Shown here: piece by piece, positions 8,929 to 16,381 of the stretch
How positions within the stretch are numbered: position 1 is the first letter of the stretch
Layout of the letters: every line of letters starts with the position of its first letter
Source: an uncultured Collinsella sp.
GTDB lineage: Bacteria; Actinomycetota; Coriobacteriia; Coriobacteriales; Coriobacteriaceae
DNA: 41,408 nucleotides
Assembly (NCBI GenBank): GCA_900550415.1
Contig: URSO01000012.1
Location: forward strand, 1-41,408
Reading direction: 5' to 3'
Notes under the pieces: model-generated
Database searches by the model: none
Told to the model about the DNA's origin: nothing
What the model saw: only the letters and a program-made list of their open reading frames with translations
Made by a program: the position numbers and the translations under genes

Positions 8929-10111
8929 CGAGAAGCGCCTCCACTCCGGGCAGGGCCTTACCCTCGACGAGCTCCATGGAAGCGCCACCACCGGTGGAGA
9001 TCCAGCTCATCTTGTCGGCCAGGTTGAACTTGTTGACAGCCGCGACAGAGTCACCACCGCCGATGATCGAGGTGCAGTCGGCCTCGGCGACGGCCTCGGC
9101 GATAGCCTGGGTGCCGTGAGCGAAGTTGTCGAACTCGAAGACGCCCATGGGGCCGTTCCAGAACACGGTCTTGGCGCCCTTGACGGCCTCGGCGTAGAGC
9201 TCCTCGGTCTTGGGGCCGATGTCCATGCCCTCACGATCGTCGGGGATAGCGTCGGAAGCGACAACCTCGGGGACAGCGTCCTCGCCAAAGTGATCGGCAA
9301 CGCGGTTGTCGATGGGGAGCAGGATCTTGACGCCCTTCTCCTCGGCCTTCTTGAGCATCTCGCCGGCGCGCTCGACCCAGTCCTCTTCCTTGAGGGACTG
9401 ACCGACGGTCAGACCCTGAGCCAGGAAGAAGGTGTAGGCCATGCCGCCACCGATGATCAGGGTATCAGCGGAGTCGATGAGGTGATCGAGAACGCCGATC
9501 TTGGAGGAAACCTTGGAACCGCCGACGATAGCGACGAAGGGGCGCTCGGGCTCGGCGAAGATGCCGGTCAGCGTGTCGACCTCCTTCTCGAGCAGGAAGC
9601 CGGCGACGGCAGGCAGGTAAGCGGCGGGGCCCACGACGGAACCCTGGGCGCGGTGAGCGGTGCCGAAGGCATCGAGAACGAAGACGTCACCATAGGAAGC
9701 GAGCTTCTTGGCGATCTCGGGATCGTTCTTCTTCTCACGCTTGTCAAAACGGACGTTCTCGAGAACGAGGACCTTGCCCGGCTCGACGGCGGCAACAGCC
9801 TCAGCAGCCTTCTCGCCGTAGGTGTCGGCGACAAAGGCAACATCGAGACCAGAGAGCTCAGCGAGCTTCTTGGCGACGGGCTCGAGGGACAGCTCGGGCT
9901 GGAAGCCGGTGCCATCGGGACGGCCGAGGTGGCTCATGAGGATGACGCGAGCGTTGTGCTCAACGAGGTAGTTGATGGTGGGCAGGGCAGCCTTGATGCG
10001 GGTGGTATCGCCAACGACGCCATCCTTGATAGGCACGTTGAAGTCAACGCGGACGAGAACGCGCTTGCCGTCGACATCGATGTCGCGGACGGTCTTCTTG
10101 GTAAAGGCCAT
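8921..10111 (-). CDS. pgk: Phosphoglycerate kinase
   Basis: Transfers phosphate from 1,3-bisphosphoglycerate to ADP. 396 aa from the ATG at 10109-10111, preceded by GAAAGG about ten bases upstream. N-terminal VLVRVDFNVP and SHLGRP bind the substrate; C-terminal GGGDSVAAV is the nucleotide loop. It lies downstream of gap, but a strong hairpin terminator (10168-10217) lies between and only 56 bases remain before its ATG, with no clear promoter in them. It may therefore depend partly on readthrough from gap. Confidence 0.96.
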   Translation of the reverse strand: MAFTKKTVRDIDVDGKRVLVRVDFNVPIKDGVVGDTTRIKAALPTINYLVEHNARVILMSHLGRPDGTGFQPELSLEPVAKKLAELSGLDVAFVADTYGEKAAEAVAAVEPGKVLVLENVRFDKREKKNDPEIAKKLASYGDVFVLDAFGTAHRAQGSVVGPAAYLPAVAGFLLEKEVDTLTGIFAEPERPFVAIVGGSKVSSKIGVLDHLIDSADTLIIGGGMAYTFFLAQGLTVGQSLKEEDWVERAGEMLKKAEEKGVKILLPIDNRVADHFGEDAVPEVVASDAIPDDREGMDIGPKTEELYAEAVKGAKTVFWNGPMGVFEFDNFAHGTQAIAEAVAEADCTSIIGGGDSVAAVNKFNLADKMSWISTGGGASMELVEGKALPGVEALLDA

Positions 10112-10167
10112 GTTTGCTTCTACCTTTCGTACGTGTCTGCCTCCCATTACGGCAGACGATTTCCTAT

Positions 10168-10217
10168 AAAAAGGGCGCGACCCTAGGGTGTAAGCCCTAT
10201 GAGGCCGCGCCCTTCTT
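10168..10217 (-). terminator. Terminator between gap and pgk
   Basis: Minus strand: AAGGGCGCGGCC pairing with GGTCGCGCCCTT, with an inner AGGGCTTACACCCT hairpin, then UUUUUAU. It directly follows the gap stop. A smaller hairpin (GTCTGCC/GGCAGAC, 10135-10157) follows in the pgk leader. Confidence 0.88.
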
Positions 10218-10251
10218 TAGACGCTCAACGAGCTATTCGCTAAAAGCTAAA

Positions 10252-11277
10252 TTAAGCAACGAACTTCTCGAAGTACTTGATGGTGCGGACCATCTGAGAG
10301 GTGTAGGAGTTCTCGTTGTCGTACCAAGAGGTGACCTGAACGAGGGTCTGGCCGTTGCCGAGGTCAGAGCACATGGTCTGAGTGGCGTCGAAGATGGAGC
10401 CGTGGGTCTCGCCGATGATGTCGGTGGAGACGATGTCGTCCTCATTGTAACCGAAGGTCTCGGAGATGGTGGAAGCGTAGGCCTTCATAGCGGCGTTGAC
10501 CTCGTCGACGGTGACCTTCTTGTCAACGACAGCGTAGAGGTTGGTGATGGAGCCGGTCGGCGTCGGGACGCGCTGGGCGGCACCGATGAGCTTACCGTTG
10601 AGCTCGGGGAGAACCAGGCCGATAGCCTTGGCAGCACCGGTGGTGTTGGGGACGATGTTGACGGCGCAGGCGCGGCTACGACGCTTGTTGCCCTTGCGCT
10701 GCGGGCCGTCGAGCGGCATCTGGTCGCCGGTCCAGGCGTGAATGGTGGTCATGATGCCGGACACGATGGGAGCGAAGTCGTTCAGACCCTTGGCCATCGG
10801 GGCGAGGCAGTTGGTGGTGCAGGAAGCAGCGGAGATGATGTTGTCCTCAGCGGTCAGCGTCTCGTGGTTGACGTTGTACACGATGGTGGGCAGATCGCTG
10901 CCGGCCGGAGCGGAGATGACGACCTTCTTGGCGCCAGCGTTGATGTGGGCCTGAGCCTTAGCCTTGCTGGTGTAGAAGCCGGTGCACTCGAGAACGACGT
11001 CGACGTCGAGGTCGCCCCAAGGCAGGTTGTTGGCGTCGGCCTCCTTGTAGATCTTGATCTCCTTGCCGTCAACGGTGATGGAATCCTCGCCAGCAACGAC
11101 CTCGTGATCGCGAGCGTAGTTGCCCTGCGTGGAGTCGTACTTCAGCAGGTAAGCGAGCATATCGGGAGAGGTGAGGTCGTTGATAGCGACGATCTCGGAG
11201 CCCTCATGACCGAACATCTGACGGAAAGCCAGACGACCGATGCGACCGAAGCCGTTAATAGCAACCTTTACTGCCAT
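10252..11277 (-). CDS. gap: Glyceraldehyde-3-phosphate dehydrogenase, type I
   Basis: NAD-dependent oxidation and phosphorylation of glyceraldehyde-3-phosphate. 341 aa from the ATG at 11275-11277, with RBS AAAGGAGA a few bases upstream; a longer in-frame reading starts inside the leader and was rejected. Rossmann motif NGFGRIGR at 9-16, Asp34 in AIND favouring NAD over NADP, catalytic Cys153 in SAASCTTNCLAP. A dedicated promoter region of 193 bases lies upstream, and a terminator follows, so gap is likely transcribed more strongly than pgk-tpiA-gpmI. Confidence 0.96.
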   Translation of the reverse strand: MAVKVAINGFGRIGRLAFRQMFGHEGSEIVAINDLTSPDMLAYLLKYDSTQGNYARDHEVVAGEDSITVDGKEIKIYKEADANNLPWGDLDVDVVLECTGFYTSKAKAQAHINAGAKKVVISAPAGSDLPTIVYNVNHETLTAEDNIISAASCTTNCLAPMAKGLNDFAPIVSGIMTTIHAWTGDQMPLDGPQRKGNKRRSRACAVNIVPNTTGAAKAIGLVLPELNGKLIGAAQRVPTPTGSITNLYAVVDKKVTVDEVNAAMKAYASTISETFGYNEDDIVSTDIIGETHGSIFDATQTMCSDLGNGQTLVQVTSWYDNENSYTSQMVRTIKYFEKFVA

Positions 11278-11349
11278 TGTGTCTCCTTTCGTAAGGCCCC
11301 CGCAAGCTACAGCGCCCGCCGTTGAGGCCCACAAACTAACCACTCGCCT

Positions 11350-11379
11350 AATATACCTTTTTTTTGACTTGAATTTCAC
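11350..11379 (-). promoter_or_regulatory. Candidate gap promoter
   Basis: Minus strand: GTGAAA (11374-11379), 18-base spacer, TATATT (11350-11355), with an A-rich spacer. This would start transcription about 66 bases before the gap ATG. Good -10, weak -35. Confidence 0.5.
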
Positions 11380-11411
11380 GAGAATGCTCGAAATTGAAAA
11401 TCAAATTTACG

Positions 11412-11425
11412 TTAAAACGTTTTAA
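11412..11425. promoter_or_regulatory. Palindrome TTAAAACGTTTTAA upstream of gap
   Basis: Perfect 14-base palindrome about 33 bases upstream of the proposed gap -35. The AAACGTTT core resembles sites of LacI/CcpA-type regulators and recurs next to the putative -35 of the sialic-acid-type importer (24121-24128). No regulator gene is present in the window. Confidence 0.5.
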
Positions 11426-11470
11426 AGAATAAAATAGCAGCTAAATCCGTATATAAGTCGATACTTTAAA

Positions 11471-12400
11471 CTACCCGTTTGCTTCAATGAGCTTTTCAAG
11501 CCTCAAAACTCGATGGTAGAGGGCCGACTTCGACAAGGGAGGGTCAGCCATCTCCCCTAAATCACGCAGCGACAGATCGGGATAGCGCTCGCGCAGGTCG
11601 CAAAAGACCGCCAAGGCATCCGGAAGCGCATCGCGAAGGCCGCGCTGCTCGAGCTCATCGATAAGCGCAAGCTGATGTTGGGCAGCACCGGCGCTTCTGG
11701 TCTGGTTGGCGAGCTCGGCGTTCACGCGACGGTTCACATCGTTCTTAACCAACTTGACCGCGCGCGCCTCCTCAATCTCGGCAACGCTGCGCTTGGCACC
11801 AATCAGCTTTAATAAATGCTCGATTTCCTCGGCGCTCTTAATGTACACGGCATATGACCCCCGCCGCGCATTAACACGAGCATGGACCCCAATCTGCCCC
11901 AACAGGTCGCAAAGCCCCTTGGCATATTGCTCGCCCTGCACCGCGATCTCCAAATGAAAATCGCCGCGTGGATCGGCCACGAAGCCGCCCGCGATGAGCG
12001 CGCCGCGGATGTAGGCAAGCCTGCAGCAGGGACGGGCAACGATGTGTCGGGGAACACCAGCAACGAGCCCTCCCCTGCGGTCTAGAATGCCCAGCAGCAC
12101 CAGAGCCTTGTCCAGGTCGGGTTGATCGGGCAGGGTAATGAGATAGTTACGGACCTTATGCAAGACCGATTTACGAACGGTGAATTCCGTTTTGAGCTTA
12201 AGGATGCGATGCGTCAGCGTGATCATCGTGCGCGCGACGGCTCCCGTCTCGGTCGCGACCGTCAAACGATACCGCCCGGAGCCGGCCAACGAAAGCGTAC
12301 CGCTCACACGCGTCAGGGCGGCAAGCGTCGACAAATCGCAGTATTCACATTCGGGTTCGCAGCGCGCAAGCTCGTCGCGCACCTCAGCGGTAAACGACAT
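11471..12400 (-). CDS. whiA: DNA-binding protein WhiA
   Basis: WhiA combines a LAGLIDADG-like N-terminal domain with a C-terminal helix-turn-helix. In Streptomyces it controls sporulation division; in non-sporulating bacteria it affects division and metabolism. 309 aa, start MSFTAEVRDELARCEP typical of the family. The conserved VAGVPRHIVARPCCRLAYIR region is in the middle and PDLSLRDLGEMADPPLSKSA, the DNA-binding helix pair, is near the end. Six bases separate it from rapZ. The yvcK gene usually found between rapZ and whiA is absent. Confidence 0.93.
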   Translation of the reverse strand: MSFTAEVRDELARCEPECEYCDLSTLAALTRVSGTLSLAGSGRYRLTVATETGAVARTMITLTHRILKLKTEFTVRKSVLHKVRNYLITLPDQPDLDKALVLLGILDRRGGLVAGVPRHIVARPCCRLAYIRGALIAGGFVADPRGDFHLEIAVQGEQYAKGLCDLLGQIGVHARVNARRGSYAVYIKSAEEIEHLLKLIGAKRSVAEIEEARAVKLVKNDVNRRVNAELANQTRSAGAAQHQLALIDELEQRGLRDALPDALAVFCDLRERYPDLSLRDLGEMADPPLSKSALYHRVLRLEKLIEANG

Positions 12401-12406
12401 GCAGGC

Positions 12407-13327
12407 CTATGCCTTCGTGTTGGCGCGCGACAGGTCGCGGTGGGAGATGCTCACGTGATACTGGGCGCCTTCCAGGTAACGGGCCGTGGCCTCGGCAATG
12501 GCGACGCTACGGTGCTGTCCGCCCGTGCAGCCGATGGCGATAGAAAGCTGCGGCTTACCCTCCGCGATATAGCCCGGCATCACCGTATCGAGCAGCTGCG
12601 TCCAGGCCTTCCAGAACTCCTGGGTCTTGGGATGGTCCAGAACAAAGTCGGAGACTTTCTTATCGAGACCGGTCATGGTACGCATCTCGGGATCGTAAAA
12701 CGGATTGGGCAGGAAGCGAACGTCGATCATAATGTCCGCCTCGACGGGCATACCGTGCTTAAAGCCAAACGAGAACACGTGAACGTCCATGAGCTGCTGG
12801 TCGGACAACTCGGAGAACGCCATGCGCAATTTGTTGCGCAGGGCAGAGGTGCGCAGGCGGCTCGTGTCGATAATCATATCGGCTCGATCGCGCACGCCCT
12901 GCAGCTGAAGGCGCTCGCGCTGAATGGCATCGGCCGTAGTCTCCCCCGGCTTGGCAATGGGATGACGGCGGCGATTTTCGCTGTAGCGACGAATCAGCAC
13001 CTCGTCAGAAGCCTCCAGGAACACGATGTCGCAGCTCATCTCGCGCTCTTCGAGCGCGGCGACCGCATCGAGCAACTCGTCAAACAGTCCCTGGCTACGC
13101 AAATCGCAGGTGACGGCGAGATGCCTGCCCACGCCCGTATTGATGCCGACGAGCTCGGCAAGCTGGGCGATGAGACGCGGAGGTAGGTTATCAATGCAAA
13201 AATAGCCCATGTCCTCGAACACGTGCATGGCCTGTGTGCGGCCCGATCCGGACATTCCGGTGATGATGACGATATCGGGGATGCGCTCCGAGCGCTCCGC
13301 CGCATCCATGGCATCTCCCTTTTGCAT
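12407..13327 (-). CDS. rapZ: RapZ/YvcJ P-loop nucleotide-binding protein
   Basis: In E. coli RapZ guides decay of the small RNA GlmZ and so tunes GlcN-6-P synthesis; Gram-positive YvcJ binds and hydrolyses GTP/ATP. Walker A GMSGSGRT at residues 24-31, conserved EDMGYFCIDNLPP, and C-terminal IGCTGGQHRSVAIAE typical of the family. Two starts are plausible: ATG at 13327 with GGGAGG six bases upstream (306 aa, chosen) and ATG at 13309 with GGGAG five bases upstream (300 aa). A terminator-like hairpin lies directly in front of the RBS. rapZ-whiA-gap-pgk-tpiA order is the conserved actinobacterial arrangement. Confidence 0.92.
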   Translation of the reverse strand: MQKGDAMDAAERSERIPDIVIITGMSGSGRTQAMHVFEDMGYFCIDNLPPRLIAQLAELVGINTGVGRHLAVTCDLRSQGLFDELLDAVAALEEREMSCDIVFLEASDEVLIRRYSENRRRHPIAKPGETTADAIQRERLQLQGVRDRADMIIDTSRLRTSALRNKLRMAFSELSDQQLMDVHVFSFGFKHGMPVEADIMIDVRFLPNPFYDPEMRTMTGLDKKVSDFVLDHPKTQEFWKAWTQLLDTVMPGYIAEGKPQLSIAIGCTGGQHRSVAIAEATARYLEGAQYHVSISHRDLSRANTKA

Positions 13328-13339
13328 GTGCTGCCTCCC

Positions 13340-13377
13340 AAAAACAAGCGCGGGACCCAGCAACCCGGATCCCGCGC
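13340..13377 (-). terminator. Terminator-like hairpin between nanE and rapZ
   Basis: Minus strand stem GCGCGGGA/TCCCGCGC extended by GG/CC pairs, followed by UUGUUUUU. The U-tract ends right at the rapZ RBS (13334-13339). It can end nanE transcripts, but it leaves no space for a promoter between it and rapZ. Confidence 0.8.
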
Positions 13378-13395
13378 GGTCAATTGCCTATATTG

Positions 13396-13424
13396 AGTAT
13401 ACCGCCCCGAGCGGATACGAGGCC
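13396..13424 (-). promoter_or_regulatory. Candidate rapZ promoter upstream of the hairpin
   Basis: TATACT on the minus strand at 13396-13401, in the 50-base gap between the nanE stop and the hairpin. The region 17 bases further up (GGCCTC) is a poor -35. If used, the rapZ leader would contain the terminator-like hairpin. Confidence 0.35.
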
Positions 13425-13428
13425 TGTC

Positions 13429-14115
13429 TTACGCCTCAAGCGCAGCCTTGAACCAACTCGTAATACTCGTGGGGTGCGTGATGGCGGTGCCGACGACAAC
13501 GGCCCAGGCGCCAGCATCGATCGCAGCGCGAGCCTCCTCGGGCGTGTGCACGCGGCCCTCGCAGATGATGGGAAGACCGGGGAATTCCTCGGTCGCCTGA
13601 CGCAGGAGTGGCAGGTCGGGGCCATCGGCCATGGTGCAGTCGATGGCGGCGACGCCGTGAGAAAGCGTGGTGGATACCAGGTCAAAGCCCATATCAACCG
13701 CACGGCGAATGTCCTCGATGGTGGCACAATCCGCCATCAGGAGCACGCCCTCCTCGTGCAGCGGGCGGAAGGTATCCTCGACGGTCTTGCCATCGGGACG
13801 CGGACGATCGGTGGCGTCGATCGCCACGATATCGGCACCGGCAGCAACGCAGGCGCGAGCGTGACGCAGCGTCGGCGTGATGTAAACGCCCTCGTGTCCA
13901 TCCTTCCACAGGCCGATAACAGGAACCTCACAGCGACCCTTAATAGCGGCAATGTCGGCAAGGCCCTGACAGCGAATGGCGGCGGCGCCGCCAAGCTCGC
14001 AAGCGCGAGACATTTGAGCCATGGTCTCGGGCGTACGAAGCGGCTCGCCCATATACGCCTGAACGCTCACGACGAGCTTGCCCTTCAGGGATTGAATCAA
14101 AGGATCAACGGTCAT
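13429..14115 (-). CDS. nanE: N-acetylmannosamine-6-phosphate 2-epimerase NanE
   Basis: Converts ManNAc-6-P to GlcNAc-6-P, the last committed step of sialic acid breakdown. 228 aa TIM barrel starting at the ATG at 14113-14115. The expected catalytic lysine is K71 (GLWKDGH) and the acid E186 (ICEGRVHTPEEA); AIDATDRPRP and MADCATIED are family landmarks. The nearest SD-like AAAGG is eleven bases upstream. Last gene of the nan cluster; a 98-base inverted repeat separates it from the ROK kinase gene, and a hairpin terminator follows. Confidence 0.93.
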   Translation of the reverse strand: MTVDPLIQSLKGKLVVSVQAYMGEPLRTPETMAQMSRACELGGAAAIRCQGLADIAAIKGRCEVPVIGLWKDGHEGVYITPTLRHARACVAAGADIVAIDATDRPRPDGKTVEDTFRPLHEEGVLLMADCATIEDIRRAVDMGFDLVSTTLSHGVAAIDCTMADGPDLPLLRQATEEFPGLPIICEGRVHTPEEARAAIDAGAWAVVVGTAITHPTSITSWFKAALEA

Positions 14116-14140
14116 GTGCGACTCAACCTTTCTCAAAACA

Positions 14141-14238
14141 GCCTTCTGAGACACCGCACCTTGACGTTCAAACCGTCGCTCGCGTACCGAAGTACGCTTC
14201 GCTCCTCTTTCACGTCAATCTGCGGCACCTCAGAAGGC
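14141..14238. repeat. 98-base imperfect inverted repeat between nanK and nanE
   Basis: Arms pair in blocks: GCCTTCTGAG (14141) with CTCAGAAGGC (14229), CCGCA with TGCGG, TTGACGT (14161) with ACGTCAA (14212), and a central hairpin GCGTAC-CGAA-GTACGC (14182-14197). It fills almost the whole 140-base gap between the kinase stop and the epimerase start. It could be a non-autonomous palindromic repeat or a structured intercistronic RNA. No second copy was noticed in the window. Confidence 0.7.
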
Positions 14239-14255
14239 GCACTTGGTAGTTATGT

Positions 14256-15221
14256 TTACTTCAACGACGCAAGAAGGTGTTCGGCGGCACCGATAAGCGG
14301 CGCGTCGCCCTCCAGAGAACCGATGAGGATCGGCGTGTCCTGGAGCGGATCGAGCGCCTGGCTGGCATAGCCCTCGTGCACCGAATCCTTCCACGTCTGC
14401 GAACGCCAATCGGGACCTTGGTGAATCACGCCGCCCGAAAGCACGATGACCTCAGGGTCCAGGATGTTAGCGAGCGAGCCCAAGCTGGCACCCAGCGCAA
14501 AGCCGGCATCATGGATGACCTCGGTCGCCTTTGCGTCGCCTGCACGGCACAGGTCGTTCACATCGCGACCGACCGAAGGACGGCTGGGGTCGACGCGGCC
14601 AAAGCGCTCATCGTACATACGACCAATGGAAGTGCCCGAAGCAACCGACTCCAGATGGCCGGAACGCCCGCAGGCGCAGGGAATGCCGGCGGCAGCCGAG
14701 CACTCGATGTGGCCCATATGGCCAGCAGCACCATGGAAGCCCTGCATCACGCGGCCGTTCTCGACATATGCGCCGCCGATACCCGTACCGATGCCAAGAC
14801 ACAAGACGGAGAACTTGCCCTTGCCGACACCCCAGTGGGCCTCGCCCAGAGCATGAGCCTGCACGTCGCCCACAACGGCAACGGGAAGACCAAGGTCCTC
14901 GCGCAGACGCGGCCCCAACTGAACGCCGGACCAGCCGGGCATGATCTCATTGGCATACGCAATGGCGCCCGTCTTGGGATCGACGACGCCTGCGGCACCG
15001 ATACCGACGCCAAGGACCTCGACATCGGGATTCGCCTCAAGAGCGGCCTTGATAGACGCCTCGATACGCTGGAAGACGGCCTCGCCGCCCTCTTGGGCCT
15101 CGGTGGGAACCTCGGCCTCAAAAACGGGATGGGGCACACTACCGTCAGCCGGGTACTCCATGATGGCAGTCGCAATTTTAGTTCCGCCGATATCGACAGA
15201 GCAGACGTACTTGTTCTCCAT
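14256..15221 (-). CDS. nanK: ROK-family sugar kinase, probable N-acetylmannosamine kinase
   Basis: 321 aa from the ATG at 15219-15221, with RBS AAGGAGAG upstream. The ATP-binding motif SVDIGGTKIATA is at residues 8-19. The ROK zinc region follows HMGHIEC and reads CACGRSGHLES, with His in place of the third cysteine, a variation also seen in other actinobacterial ROK kinases. Position between an aldolase and NanE suggests it phosphorylates ManNAc. ROK proteins include glucokinases and other hexose kinases, so the substrate is inferred from context. Confidence 0.8.
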   Translation of the reverse strand: MENKYVCSVDIGGTKIATAIMEYPADGSVPHPVFEAEVPTEAQEGGEAVFQRIEASIKAALEANPDVEVLGVGIGAAGVVDPKTGAIAYANEIMPGWSGVQLGPRLREDLGLPVAVVGDVQAHALGEAHWGVGKGKFSVLCLGIGTGIGGAYVENGRVMQGFHGAAGHMGHIECSAAAGIPCACGRSGHLESVASGTSIGRMYDERFGRVDPSRPSVGRDVNDLCRAGDAKATEVIHDAGFALGASLGSLANILDPEVIVLSGGVIHQGPDWRSQTWKDSVHEGYASQALDPLQDTPILIGSLEGDAPLIGAAEHLLASLK

Positions 15222-15312
15222 GTCGCTCTCCTTCGGAGATAAAAACAACTACAGGAAATGCGCCGTCAGGCTAGCCGTCACAGCGCAGTAAAGGTTTTCC
15301 AGGTGTCCGAGA

Positions 15313-15372
15313 TCGCCGAGAAACCGTGTGGCCATTGACCTAATGGGTCATGGCCACACGGTTGAACGGCGA
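15313..15372 (-). promoter_or_regulatory. 60-base hairpin between nanA and nanK
   Basis: Long stem: TCGCCG (15313) with CGGCGA (15367), AACCGTGTGGCCA (15322-15334) with TGGCCACACGGTT (15351-15363), and TGACC with GGTCA inside. Nearly all bases pair. Only UUUCUC follows on the minus strand, so it is a poor terminator. It may stabilise the 3' end of the aldolase message or attenuate nanK. Confidence 0.7.
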
Positions 15373-15392
15373 GGTCGGGTGCCTGGGAAGCT

Positions 15393-16313
15393 TTACAGGA
15401 GACCGTTGTCCTGAAGGACCTTCCTAATCGCCTCGACGTTCTCGCCGGTCATGGCCTTCACCGGGCGCGGCATGGTCGGGCTGTCGAAGATGCCCATGAG
15501 GTTCATAGCGGTCTTGAAGGCGCCGACGCCACCGGCATAGCCCTGGACGCCCGAGGTGACATCCCAGATGTGGGAGATCTCGTTGAGGCGATCCTGCTCG
15601 GCCTTGACGGTAGCCCAGTCACCGGCCTGAGCGGCCTTCCACTGGCGCACGTAGCCCTCGGGCTCAACGTTGGCAAGGCCCGGGACAGAACCGTCGGCGC
15701 CACCGAGGTAAGCGCCGTCGACGACAACCTCGTGACCGGTGAGGATACTCATCGGATGGCCGTTCTTCTCGTTCTCCTGAACGAGGTAGCGGAACGAGAT
15801 GTCATCACCCGAGGAATCCTTGACGCCAGCAAGGACGCCCTCGGCGCCGAGCTTGGCAAGGAGCTTCCAGGGGAGCTTGGTGTGAACGCAGACGGGAATG
15901 TCATAGGCAAAGATGGGCAGGTCGAGCTCCTCGTGCAGGATGCGGAAGTGCTCCTCGACCTCGGTCATGCCCTGCAGGGCATAGAACGGGCAGGTGGCGA
16001 CAAGCGCATCGGCGCCCAGCTCCTGAGCGACCTTACCGTGCTCGATCATGCGCTCGGTCTCGGTATCGATGATGCCGACCAGAACAGGCACGCGGTGATC
16101 GACGATGCGCACGGCCTCGGCGATAATCTGGCGACGGCGCTCGTCGGTGGAGAAGACGACCTCGCCCGAGGATCCCAGGAAGAACAGGCCATCAACGCCG
16201 GCATCGATCATGCGGTTGATGCTGCGCTCAAAGGAGACAACATCGAGCTGGTGATCTTCGGTATCGGGAACAACGACGGGAGGGATAACGCCGGTGAATT
16301 TCTGAGTTGCCAC
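15393..16313 (-). CDS. nanA: DHDPS/NAL-family aldolase, probable N-acetylneuraminate lyase
   Basis: Class I aldolase TIM barrel, 306 aa from a GTG at 16311-16313 with RBS AAGGAG six bases upstream; no ATG fits as well. Schiff-base lysine K165 (LAGVKDSSGD), Tyr137 (FAYDIP) and the carboxylate loop GSSGE (47-51) fall at the same positions as in E. coli NanA. GSSGE is closer to the lyase form GSTGE than to the DapA form. The residues that in E. coli NanA hold the sugar tail (D191, E192, S208) appear as E195, V196 and G in this protein, so its substrate could differ. Neighbouring nanE and ROK kinase favour sialic acid. Alternatives are KDG-type aldolase or a DapA paralogue. Confidence 0.72.
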   Translation of the reverse strand: MATQKFTGVIPPVVVPDTEDHQLDVVSFERSINRMIDAGVDGLFFLGSSGEVVFSTDERRRQIIAEAVRIVDHRVPVLVGIIDTETERMIEHGKVAQELGADALVATCPFYALQGMTEVEEHFRILHEELDLPIFAYDIPVCVHTKLPWKLLAKLGAEGVLAGVKDSSGDDISFRYLVQENEKNGHPMSILTGHEVVVDGAYLGGADGSVPGLANVEPEGYVRQWKAAQAGDWATVKAEQDRLNEISHIWDVTSGVQGYAGGVGAFKTAMNLMGIFDSPTMPRPVKAMTGENVEAIRKVLQDNGLL

Positions 16314-16381
16314 AAGAATCTCCTTAGTTGTCTGGCGGGCGGCCCTATGCCACCCACTCTTGTTGGCAGTGTCCAGGCCGT

